Part shown: piece by piece, positions 45,908-55,593 of the stretch
How the letters are laid out: every line of letters begins with the position of its first letter
How positions within the stretch are numbered: the stretch's first letter is position 1
Source of the DNA: Tuctoria greenei
Lineage: Eukaryota > Streptophyta > Magnoliopsida > Poales > Poaceae
DNA: 64,000 nt
Assembly: GCA_036927565.1 (NCBI GenBank)
Contig: JAYESD010000002.1
Span: forward strand, 78,801,735 to 78,865,734
Direction: 5' to 3'
The notes under the pieces: generated by a model
Seen by the model: the letters and a program-made list of their open reading frames with translations, nothing else
Database searches by the model: none
What the model was told of the DNA's origin: nothing
Made by a program: the position numbers and the translations under genes

Positions 45908-45949
45908 TGTAACACCCTCATTTTCATGCATCATGCATTGCATAAGTTC
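45908..45949 (+). mobile_element. Gypsy-C 5' LTR, first 42 bp
   Basis: TGTAACACCC through GCATAAGTTC, identical to the start of the 3' LTR at 62942. Interrupted after AGTTC by Copia-B; continues at 55594. Confidence 0.92.
45945..45949. repeat. Target-site duplication of Copia-B, left copy
   Basis: AGTTC before the Copia-B LTR, repeated at 55589-55593 after the other LTR. The undisturbed site in the Gypsy-C 3' LTR (near 62979) has one AGTTC. Confidence 0.93.
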
Positions 45950-46069
45950 TGTGAGACCTATATGTGCTGAATACATTGGCTTGTAGTGAATACACTTGGC
46001 TTTGATGATAAAAGTTTTAAATATCACCAAAACACCTTTTTATCAAGGTCTGACTCTAGCTCTGAGCTA

Positions 46070-46410
46070 CAGCAAGGTCCGACGGTAGGTCCGACTTGTT
46101 TTGGGTAGCTCCGGTTACGTTCGATGCTAGGTCCGACTAGCTTTGGTTAGCTCCGGTGAGTTTTGTCTTTAGCTCCGACATGCCTTTGATAGCTCCGGCG
46201 TGTTTTTGCTAAGCTCCGAGTTGATTTTTCTAGCTCCGGCTTTTGGGATTACTAGTTCCGACTAGTTCTGGTTAGCTCCAGTGCTAGGTCCTGCTAGTTT
46301 TGTAAGCTCCGGCGGGAGCTTGGTTGTACTAGTTTTGGTAAGCTCCGGCGCTAGATTCTACTAGCTTTTGTTAGCTCCGGCTCAAGCTTTGGGTTGCTCT
46401 GGCAAGGTCT
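46070..46410. repeat. AGCTCCGG motif array in Copia-B 5' LTR
   Basis: Degenerate repeats of TAGCTCCGGC or AGGTCCGACTAG at spacings of roughly 20-30 bp, in one orientation. The second LTR has the same array at 53850-54190. Confidence 0.75.
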
Positions 46411-46671
46411 GGAACTTGACAACAGTGCTTTTCATTTGCAATGTTTCGTACTTGCTTTACATTGTTGGAAAGATTGTTTAGTATTCATTTGCTAAGTTTT
46501 TGGTGCGTTTTGGATGATATGTCTGATATCGTTTTGCTATGCTTTGCAACATGCTTATGTGAGGTGCTCACATAAGGTGTTGTGTTCGGAACTAACATGA
46601 GTCAAGTCGAGGACTTGGGCTCGTATGGATTGGTTGTTTATTCATGTGCAGGTGCTGCTTGAGTTCAAGAC

Positions 46672-46887
46672 ATGGCTGGTGACGGGATCCATTGGACTAG
46701 TCTCAGGGAGGAGATGAGGTTCCAACAACCAAGTTCGGAAGGAACTGTGGTTGAGCTGATCAAGAGGTCGCGCAGGATGATTGAATCAAGGGCGGTGCAT
46801 ATGAAGGTTACAGAACGTCGAAGGAAGATGTTTGCACGTGTGCAAGGAGTGCATGGATGTGTCTACATGGTTCCAAGACGTGATTAA
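46672..46887 (+). other. LTR-internal ORF of Copia-B, 5' LTR copy
   Basis: ATG with 71 codons (MAGDGIHWTSLREEM...) ending in TAA. The 3' LTR copy (54460-54690) has GAA at that codon and runs to 76. A possible splice acceptor (TTCATGTGCAG/GT) precedes the ATG by 20 bp. Arg-rich C-terminal half. Probably not translated; it lies upstream of the LTR TATA box. Confidence 0.3.
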
Positions 46888-47184
46888 GAGATGTGGACGT
46901 AAAGAATTGGTCGGAAAAGTCCAACCGACTAGGTTATGGACTCAGGCTGCGACTGAGTCGAGTTTGACTCAAATATGCAAAGATTTGAGTTGGTTATGAT
47001 AGGATTTCGTGTGGGTCACGAATTTGAGTTGTTAGGAATGTGGGATACGTTCCTAAGGTGTTTGGAAGTCTTAAGATTGCTTCTATCTGCGTATAGAAGA
47101 ATCTTGAGCAGATATGGGAAGTTACGATTCGTGATCTGAGTAGGATTGGAGTCCTAGTTGATATTAGGTTGGCCTAAGGGCTGG

Positions 47185-47193
47185 TTATATAAG
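47185..47193 (+). promoter_or_regulatory. TATA box of Copia-B 5' LTR
   Basis: TTATATAAG, conserved in the 3' LTR (54972-54980) and in Copia-A (minus strand, 6499-6507). An AATAAA follows 60 bp later, consistent with a short R region. Confidence 0.75.
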
Positions 47194-47804
47194 AAAGGGA
47201 GCATAGAGCTCGTGGGGGACGACTTTGGGGCTGTTCCTCTTGTGTTCTATTGAATAAAATTCATAGTTTGAAGGAACTTTTGTGCCTTGTTCGTCCGACT
47301 TGTTCTAGACAAGTTTTACTCGTCGAGTTTCTGGACAGCACTACCTTTCGTCGGTGGTTTTATCATAACTCGAGTTTTACAGATCCAATTGACGTGATTA
47401 TTTTTCGGTTGTCTTCACAACTTGATTATCTATCATATGTAAAAATTTCACGGTCATTGGATCTGTGGTTTCTGATCTACACGAGTTTCTTTGCAGCATT
47501 CCAGAACTGTTTTTCTCGGGTAGGACAGATTGACCGTTGTTTGATCTTTCGATCATAACTTGAGTTTTTTCTCGTCGGATTTGAGTGATTCTTTTCGTGT
47601 TGTCTTCGTGACTTGATTATCTCTGATATCTATCACTTTTGTCACGGTGAAACACGTTTAGATTAGTATCACACACGATTTTTTCAACAGATCGTTTTTC
47701 TGCCGAAAGGGTTTGGGTTTTAATTGTTTCCGCTGCGTAAGATTTTTAAATCTACCATTCACCCCCCCTCTGGTAGCTTTTCACGTGCTCTTCGATACTA
47801 CAAT

Positions 47805-47818
47805 TGGTATCAGAGCCA
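47805..47818 (+). other. Copia-B primer-binding site
   Basis: TTGGTATCAGAGCCAC two bases after the LTR, complementary to initiator Met-tRNA. Confidence 0.9.
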
Positions 47819-47864
47819 CGGTGCTCTAATCTTTGTGATTTGCGCGTGTTTTTGACTAATCATC

Positions 47865-50246
47865 ATGGAGAAGTACTCCGCCAAACCTTGCGTGTTTGCT
47901 GGTATTGATTTCTAGGTTTGGAAGGCACGCATGGAGGCTTTTATCTAGGCACAAGGCTTTGCAATATGGGAGAAGGTGTATAAGCCTTATGAAGTGCCAC
48001 CTAATGATCAAGTCACAGCCACAAACCTACGGGACGTCGACAACAATAACGAAGCCCAAAACTTGATCATCCAAGGACTCACTCAAAGCGACTTTGATGG
48101 TGTCGCGCACCTCCGATCAGCATACGATGTTTGGAGAGCTCTCTGTGATTATCATGAAGGCTCCAACACAATCAAGGAGGTAAAACAAGATATGTTCAAA
48201 AAGGAATATATGCACTTTGAGATGCAACCAGGTGAGTCTATCGATGACCTCTTTGCTCGTTTCAATAAAATTCTCAGCAACTTACGTAGTGTCAATGTTA
48301 ATTTTTCTGATGCTGAGAATGCTAGGCAACTTCTTAGTGCATTAGACATGTCAATTTGGGAGATGAAAGTAACATCTATTCGTGAATCAACTGTCATGAG
48401 TTCTCTTACATTAGATGTACTTTATTCTAAACTAAAAACTCATGAAATTGACATCCTAGCATGTAAGAACCCAAACAAGTCTATTGCATTTGTCTCACAA
48501 CGTGATATGTCTAGCTCCGGCCAATCATCATCCTGCAATACTCTTGCTTTGTTGTCCTCACTAACCGTGGAGCAGATCGAAGAATTTCCAGAAGAGGAGT
48601 TGGCACTCATCTCTACTAGATTCTCAAAAGCATTGCAAAATGTGAGAACTAGAAGGAGAGGAAGCTCCGGACCTCAACGCTGTTTTGAATGTGACAAAAC
48701 AGGACACTTTCGTACAGAATGCCCTAACCTTTCAGGTCCGACCACCCGGGAAGAAAAACAAAGCAAGGTTCGGACCTCCTCTAGGAATTCCAACAAGAAG
48801 AAGAAAGGTACCATATGACGCACGATGATCAACAGTTTCATCACCGTGCTTCAAGAGTTCAATTCAAGCGACGTGGACATTGGAAGTGATGAAGATGAAG
48901 ATGATTTGGCAAACTTGTGCTTCATGGCGGGCAAGTCAAGATCAAGTATGGAGGAGGCAGAACACAACAGCGACAATGAAGAGGTATGTCCTACTTGCGA
49001 AGAAATGTGTGATGCTATTTCTCGTGCCACTATTATTGTTAAGAAAAAGGACAAAAAGCTTAGGGATAGTGCTGCTAAAATTGAATCACTAGAATATGAA
49101 ATCAACCATTTAAAAACTTTGATTCCTAGTGATGATGCATGTTCCTCATGTGATTTAATATATGAACAATTGTCCTCATTAAGAAGTGCGCACACCTCCA
49201 CACTTGATAAACTTGAGTTAGAAATTGAAAAGAACAAACAGCTTGCTGCACTTAATGATAAAAACTTGAAAGATGCTAGCTGTTTTACAATTGATTTGCA
49301 TTGTTCTACTTGTGATGATCTTGATAAGAAACTACAGGATGCTATGAATGAAATTTCTATATTGAACAATGCTTTACGTTCTCATGAAGTTAAATTTTGT
49401 TCCAATTGCAAACTAAAAGGAAAAACTTCATGTGAAAATTGACTTGATCTGTCCAATAAACTTGATGACATGCATAGGACATTAGATCGGTTTTGTAATG
49501 GGAATAAGAACCTAAACTTACTGCTGAATTCTTCCAAGTCTTGCAATGATAAAACTGGTTTAGGTTTTGATTCTCATGCTCATGCTAAGGAACATCCACC
49601 TAAAATTGTAAAGTCATTTGGAAGTGGTTTGATTCAAATAGTTCCTAAACAAAAAGGAGTGATTTCCAAATCTGCAGGAGTGTTGCCTCATTCGGTTTCA
49701 AATAAAAATATTGTTTGCTCATCTAGACATGAACACAAAGTTAAATTTCATTGTACCTTCTGTGGTAGAGATGGTCATGTCATAGAATTTTGTTATAGAC
49801 TAGCTAAACAACAAAAAGGGGAAAGAATGGTTGCTAGATCTCATAACTTTCATGCAATTAGAAAAACACAACCTGCTTTAGTGAGTCAAAAAATTGAAAA
49901 GGTAGCTTCCGGACCTTCTGGTAAGAAATCCGCAAAAGCAGCTCCGATAGTTACGATAGCTCCGAGAGCTCCCGAACCTTCTGTTGTTTCCTTTGGAACT
50001 TCTGGTTTTGTTTCCGGAGCGTCAGCCTTGTCTTTGGGAACTGCTGCTTTTACCTCCGGAGCTACTGGTTTTTGTGCTAAAAGAGCTAAGAATAGGAAAA
50101 CTCAAACTTCGACTCATAAATCTGTTGTTTTATCTCAGCTTTCGCGTGTTTTTCCTACTGCACGTCGTGTGACTCAGTACTGGATACCTAAATGCCTTTT
50201 GACTAACCCCAGTATTGAGTCATCGACGTATTGTGCTTCTATGTAG
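47865..50246 (+). pseudogene. Copia-B gag, one frame with stops
   Basis: One reading frame from ATG 47865 to TAG 50244-50246. Capsid domain (LIIQGLTQSDFDGVAHLRS, QLLSALDMSIWEMK), first zinc knuckle CFECDKTGHFRTEC (~48681), a coiled coil with CxxC pairs (48960-49440), second knuckle CTFCGRDGHVIEFC (~49755). In-frame stops at 47913 and 47946 (both CAG to TAG), 48816 and 49440. The final TAG, right before protease, is also present in Copia-A and may be original. Confidence 0.9.
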
Positions 50247-51837
50247 GTTACACGTTTGAGGAAGGAGAACATTTGAATTGTGGATTCAGGTTGCTCACGC
50301 CACATGACTGGTAACAAAGATTGGTTCTCCTCCCTCTGTTTTGTGTAACGTGTAGAGAATGTTACTTTTGCCGATAATTCTTCAACTCCTATAATTGCTA
50401 AGGGTTCAGTTAGAGTAAATGATCACTACACTTTGAAGGATGTGGCACTTGTCAAAAATCTGAAATACAACTTGCTTTCTGTTTCACAATTGCTAGATGA
50501 AAATCTAGAAATTATTTTCAATAAAAACTACTGCAAAGTTGTAGGTTCAAATAGTGAGCTTATTTTTAACATGTCTCGGTTTGGAAGAGTTTTTAAAGCT
50601 GATTTTGATATGTCTTCCTCTAAGCATAGGTGTCTAGTTGCTAATGATTCAAAGGACTTATATTTTTGGCATCGTAGACTTGGTCACGTAGGGTATGATC
50701 ACCTAACGCGTGTTAGTGCTCTTGATCGCATACGTGGGCTGCCTAAGCTTAAAGGGGACAAAGAAATTGTGTGCTCTTCTTGTAGACATGCTAAGATGGT
50801 TGCAGGTTCACATACTCCTCTCACAATGATCATGTGAACTGAACCATGTCAACTTTTGCATCTTGACACCGTAGGACCTTCACGTGTTCAATCCTTCGGA
50901 GGTAAATGGTATGTACTTGTGATTGTTGATGATTATTCTAGATACTCTTGAGTTTACTTTATGGCATCTAAGAATGAAGCTTTTAGTCACTTTAGGACTT
51001 TATTTCTTAGATTATCAATTGATCACCCAGGATCTTTAAAGGCAATTAGAAGTGATAATGGAACTAAATTTAAAAATCAATCTTTTGATCACTTTTGTGC
51101 TGAAAATGGAATAGATCATCAACTTTCTTCCCCATATGTACCTCAACAAAACGGTGTTGTAGAAAGAAAGAACAGAACCTTAGTTGAGATGGCTAGGACT
51201 ATGCTTGATGAATATCAAACTCCTAGGAAATTTTGGGCTGATGCGTTAGCAACCACTTGTTATGTCTCAAATCGTGTTTTCTTGCATACTAAGCTAGGTA
51301 AAACACGATATGAGCTTCGGTTTGGACATAGGCCTAGTGTTACACACTTTCGGGTCTTTGGTTGCAAATTCTTTGTTAAGAAACATGGAAATCTTGATAA
51401 ATTTGAACCTAGATCCATTGATGGCATGTTTCTTGGTTATCCATCTCATACTAGAGGCTATCGTGTGCTTTTATTTGACACTAACAAAATTGTGGAGACT
51501 TGTGAAGTGTCTTTTGATGAAGCTAGTCCCGGTACTAGCTCTGGTGTTGCAGGACCAGATCCGTATCCTCAGGGGGAGGGTATTTTCGAAGATGAAGAAG
51601 AGCCGGTGATACTGCCTGGTAGTTCCGAAGCTGACACGTGTCCAGCTCCGGACATTGAACAAGCTCCGGCTATCACCTCTGCTGGTCCTGATCGTCCACA
51701 AGTCACAAGCTCATCAATCTACGATGAACCTAGTGAAGAAGAAGCTTGTGAGACATCTGTTCCCCTACGGTTTTATAAAGATCATCCCCCACAACAGATG
51801 ATTAGAAGCTTGCACGAACGAGTCACACGGTCCAGCA
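50247..51837 (+). pseudogene. Copia-B protease and integrase
   Basis: Same frame as gag. Protease IVDSGCSRHMTG (catalytic DSG intact, ~50277), then a TAA at ~50346. Pre-integrase zinc motif HRRLGHVG...CSSCRHAK (50670-50790). Integrase core LLHLDTVGPS, SDNGTKF, VVERKNRTLVEM gives the D-D-E triad, all kept. Stops at 50835 and 50949 (TGG to TGA after RYS). The C-terminal GKTRYELRFGHRPSVTHFRVFG block is intact. Reading ends at the RT deletion near 51837. Confidence 0.9.
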
Positions 51838-52730
51838 ATGATGAGTTCCGAATTTGAAATGAGTATGATGAGTGAATTCACTTACTTTTTGGGGCTGCAA
51901 ATCAAGAAAACCAAGGAGGGTACCTTTGTGCATCAAACGAAGTATACCAAAGACCTCCTAAGGTGCTTCAACATGGACAAAAGCAAGCCTCTTCGACACC
52001 AATGGGAACAGCAACAACACTTGAACTTGATGAAGATGGTGAACCCGTGGATCAAAAAGAATATAGAAGCATGATCGGATCACTTTTGTACCTCACGGCA
52101 TCAAGACCGGACATACAATTCAGCGTATGTCTTTGTGCACGGTTTCAAGCTTCCCCACGTGTTTCACATCGTCAAGCCGTCAAAAGGATTCTCAGGTACT
52201 TACATGGAACCCAAGAATTTGGCATTTTTCTTCCTTCTTCCTCAACTGTTACTTTGAAAGCTTTTTTGGATGCTGACTTTGGGGGTTGTAGGATTGATAG
52301 GAAAAGTACTTCCAGTGCTTGTCATTTTCTTGGTAATTCTCTTGTTGTTTGGTCCTCTAGAAAACAAAATTCAGTTGCACAATCCACAGCCGAATCTGAA
52401 TATGTAGCTACTGCTAGTGCTTGCTCACAAATTCTTTGGATTGTTCAAACACTTAAGGACTATGGGGTTGATCTAGATAGTGTTCCACTGTTTTGTGATA
52501 ACACTAGTGCTATTTGCATTGCCAAAAACCCCGTGCAACATTCTAGAACTAAGCACATTGATATTAGGTATCACTTTCTCCGAGATAACGTTGAAAAAGG
52601 AAACATTGTGCTTCACCATGTAGATACCGAAGATCAATTGGCTGACACTTTTACAAAACCTTTGGATTTCACTCGTTTTTGTTTCATTCGTAGTGAAATA
52701 GGGGTTATGCATCCTCATGGCTTAAATTGA
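51838..52730 (+). pseudogene. Copia-B RT remnant and RNase H
   Basis: The sequence jumps from the integrase tail (ERVTRSS) to the end of RT (MSSEFEMSMM). The RT fingers and palm, with the YVDD site seen in Copia-A, are gone: about 0.5 kb relative to Copia-A, more relative to an intact element. A second shift near 51990 leads into 51963-52730: PMGTATTLELDEDGE, YRSMIGSLLYLTASRPDI, then RNase H with DADFGGCRIDRKSTS, AESEYVATAS, DNTSAICIAKNP and LADTFTKPLDF. RNase H itself is open. Confidence 0.9.
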
Positions 52731-53731
52731 GGGGGAGTTTTTGAAACTTGGGAAGTCTATGTGTGAATCTGAAATAAAAATAATATGAGCATAGTATTTC
52801 ATACATATATGACTCTATGATTCCTTTTACATGCTGAAAGTTCTTATTACATTGCTCGTGTTATACATTTTGTAGTTTTTGCCATGTCTAGTAATTGGAA
52901 TAATTACTAACACTAAATCTGGTCATGGTCGAACTTTCTTGCTGTTTTTAACTTGTTACATGTTCACAAGTGCTTTTAATCATAATGAATTAATCAAGTA
53001 ATCAACTCACATGTTGAGTTTTTATGAACAAATATAAATTGAGAAAAGATCAAGAGAATATGCATGCATCGCACTTCTTCTTTTGAGATGGCTTGTCATT
53101 GCACTTATATATGAACTTGGAAGAAGTTGTGTATGACTAAAACCATGTCCTTAAGCTTCTGATTGTCAAATGACATAGGCTTGGCTTGGTTGGTTAGAAT
53201 AAGGCAGTTGCACATATAATCTCTTGCAAATATCATATGATCTAAATTTACGCTTTGGAAAATAATAAAATGCAGCATCTAGTGTCATGCTTTCAGGTTT
53301 TGAAATAGTTAAGTTTGTGAGATCATGACTTGCTTAAATTGAAAATTACATTTGATCTCTAGCATGGCTTACACTACTTTATGTCTTTCATTGATGTGAT
53401 AATGTAAAGTACTTGATAGTATGACTTGGATGAGCTTTGTTTATATGAATATGTTATAATATGCTCATAACAACTAAAGAGGGAGAGATATTTTGTTTAC
53501 ATGCTCATGACTTGCTGAATACATTGTCAAAGGGGGAGAGATAAGCATGATGAGAAAGAAAATATGTGCATAAGGAGAGATAATAAAGGGGGAGATAATA
53601 TGGGATAATTTTTCTTCTCATTTTACTTTTGATTTACAAAGGGGGAGAAATTTTCTTCAAAACTTTTAATGAGAATAAGCCAATGTTCGGATTTTAAATG
53701 GTGTTGCCAATGCATTCACCAAGGGGGAGAT
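52731..53731 (+). other. Copia-B 3' non-coding region with multiple polypurine tracts
   Basis: About 1 kb without ORFs. AAAG/AAGGGGGAGA tracts occur at 53476-53490, 53528-53542, 53584-53597, 53638-53652 and directly before the LTR at 53719-53731; a further GAGGGGGAG overlaps the stop codon at 52727-52737. Repeated tracts of this kind are a known Sirevirus trait. The last one is the presumed primer for plus-strand synthesis. Confidence 0.88.
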
Positions 53732-55588
53732 TGTGAGACCTATATGTGCTGAATACATTGGCTTGTAGTGAATACACTTGGCTTTGATGATAAAAGTTTT
53801 AAATATCACCAAAACACCTTTTTATCAAGGTCCGACTCTAGCTCTGAGCTACAGCAAGGTCCGACGGTAGGTCTGGCTTGTTTTGGGTAGCTCCGGTTAC
53901 GTTCGATGCTAGGTCCAACTAGCTTTGGTTAGCTTCGTTGAGTTTTGTCTTTAGCCCCGACATGCCTTTGATAGCTCCGGCGTGTTTTTGCTAAGCTCCG
54001 AGTTGATTTTTCTAGCTCCGGCTTTTGGGATTACTAGTTCCGACTAGTTCTGGTTAGCTCTGGCGCTAGATCCTGCTAGTTTTGTAAGCTCCGGCGGGAG
54101 CTTGGTTGTACTAGTTTTGGTAAGCTCCAGCGCTAGATTCTACTAGCTTTTGTTAGCTCCGGCTCAAGCTCCGGGTTGCTCTGGCAAGGTCCGGAACATG
54201 ACCACAGTGCTTCTGCTTTTCATTTGCAATGTTTCGTACTTTCTTTACATTGTTGGAAAGATTGCTTAGTATTCATTTGCTAAGTTTTTGGTGCGTTTTG
54301 GATGATATGGCTGATATCGTTTTGCTATGCTTTGCAACATGCTTATGTGAGGTGCTCACATAAGGTGTTGTGTTCGGAACTAACTTGAGTCAAGTCGAGG
54401 ACTTGGGCTCGTATGGATTGGTTGTTTATTCATGTGCAGGTGCTGCTTGAGTTCAAGACATGGCTGGTGACGGGATCCATTGGACTAGTCTCAGGGAGGA
54501 GATGAGGTTCCAACAACCAAGTTCGGAAGGAACTGTGGTTGAGCTGATCAGGAGGTCGCGCAGGATGATTGAATCAAGAGCGGTGCATATGAAGGTTATG
54601 AAACGTCGAAGGAAGATGTTTGCACGTGTGCAAGGAGTGCATGGACGTGGCTACATGGTTCCAAGACGTGATGAAGAGATGTGGACGTAAAGAATTGGTC
54701 GAAAAGGTCCAACCGACTAGGTTATGGACTCAAGCTGAGACTGAGTCGTGTTTGACTCAAATATGGAAATATTTGAGTTGGTTATGATAGGATTTCATGT
54801 GGGTCACGAATTTGAGTTGTAGGAATGTGGGATACATTCCTAAGGTGTTTGGAAGTCTTAAGATTGCTTCTATCTGCGTATAGAAGAATCTTGAGCAGTT
54901 ATGGGAAGTTACGATTCGTGATCTGAGTAGGATTGGAGTCCTAGTTGATATTGGGTTGGCCTAAGGGCTGGTTATATAAGCAAGGGAGCCCAGAGCTCGT
55001 GGGGGACGACTTTGGGGCTGTTCCTCTTGTGTTCTATTGAATAAAATTCGTAGTTTGAAGGAACTTTTGTGCCTTGTTCGTCCGACTTGTTCCAGACAAG
55101 TTTTACTCGTTGAGTTTCTGGACAGCACTACCTTTCGTTGGTGGTTTTATCATAACTCGAGTTTTACAGATTCAATTGACGTGATTGTTTTTCGGTGGTC
55201 TTCATAACTTGATTATCTATCATAGGTCAAAATTTCACGGTCATTGGATCTGTGGTTTCTGATCTACACGAGTTTCTTTGCAGCATTCCAGAACTGTTTT
55301 TCTCGGGTAGGACAAATTGACCGTTGTTTGATCTTTCGATCATAACTTGAGTTTTTTCTCGTCGGATTTGAGTGATTCTTTTTGTGTTGTCTTCGTGACT
55401 TGATTATCTCTGATATCTATCACTTTTGTCATGGTGAAACACGTTTAGATTAGTCTCACACACGATTTCTTCAACAGATCGTTTTTCTGCCGAAAGGGTT
55501 TGTGGTTTAATTGTTTCTGCTGCGTAAGATTTTTAAATCTACCATTCACCCCCCTCTGGTAGCTTTTCACGTGATTTTCGATCCTACA
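53732..55588 (+). mobile_element. Copia-B 3' LTR
   Basis: 1857 bp, same termini as the 5' LTR. In the first ~520 bp I count about 18 differences, most of them transitions. The TATA box is at 54972-54980. Confidence 0.95.
54460..54690 (+). other. LTR-internal ORF of Copia-B, 3' LTR copy
   Basis: 76-codon ORF, MAGDGIHWTSLREEM to RDEEMWT, TAA. Near-identical to 46672-46887 but without its early stop. It would be in the 3' part of the genomic RNA. No known motif. Confidence 0.3.
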
Positions 55589-55593
55589 AGTTC

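Larger units (their letters stand above)
45950..47802 (+). mobile_element. Copia-B 5' LTR
   Basis: 1853 bp. The first ~450 bp hold some 15-20 copies of AGCTCCGG/GGTCCGAC-like motifs. TATA box at 47185-47193 and AATAAA at 47253-47258 mark the R region. An LTR-internal ORF lies at 46672-46887. Confidence 0.95.
45950..55588 (+). mobile_element. Copia-B: complete Ty1/copia (Sirevirus-type) element, 9.6 kb
   Basis: LTRs 45950-47802 and 53732-55588, both TGTGAGACC...CTACA, flanked by AGTTC. Met-tRNA primer site, gag with two zinc knuckles and a coiled coil, protease, integrase, RNase H and a long 3' region with repeated polypurine tracts. That last trait is described for Sireviruses. The RT core is deleted. 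The LTRs differ by a few percent, mostly C/T and G/A changes, so the insertion is fairly young and the most recent in this stack. Confidence 0.95.
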
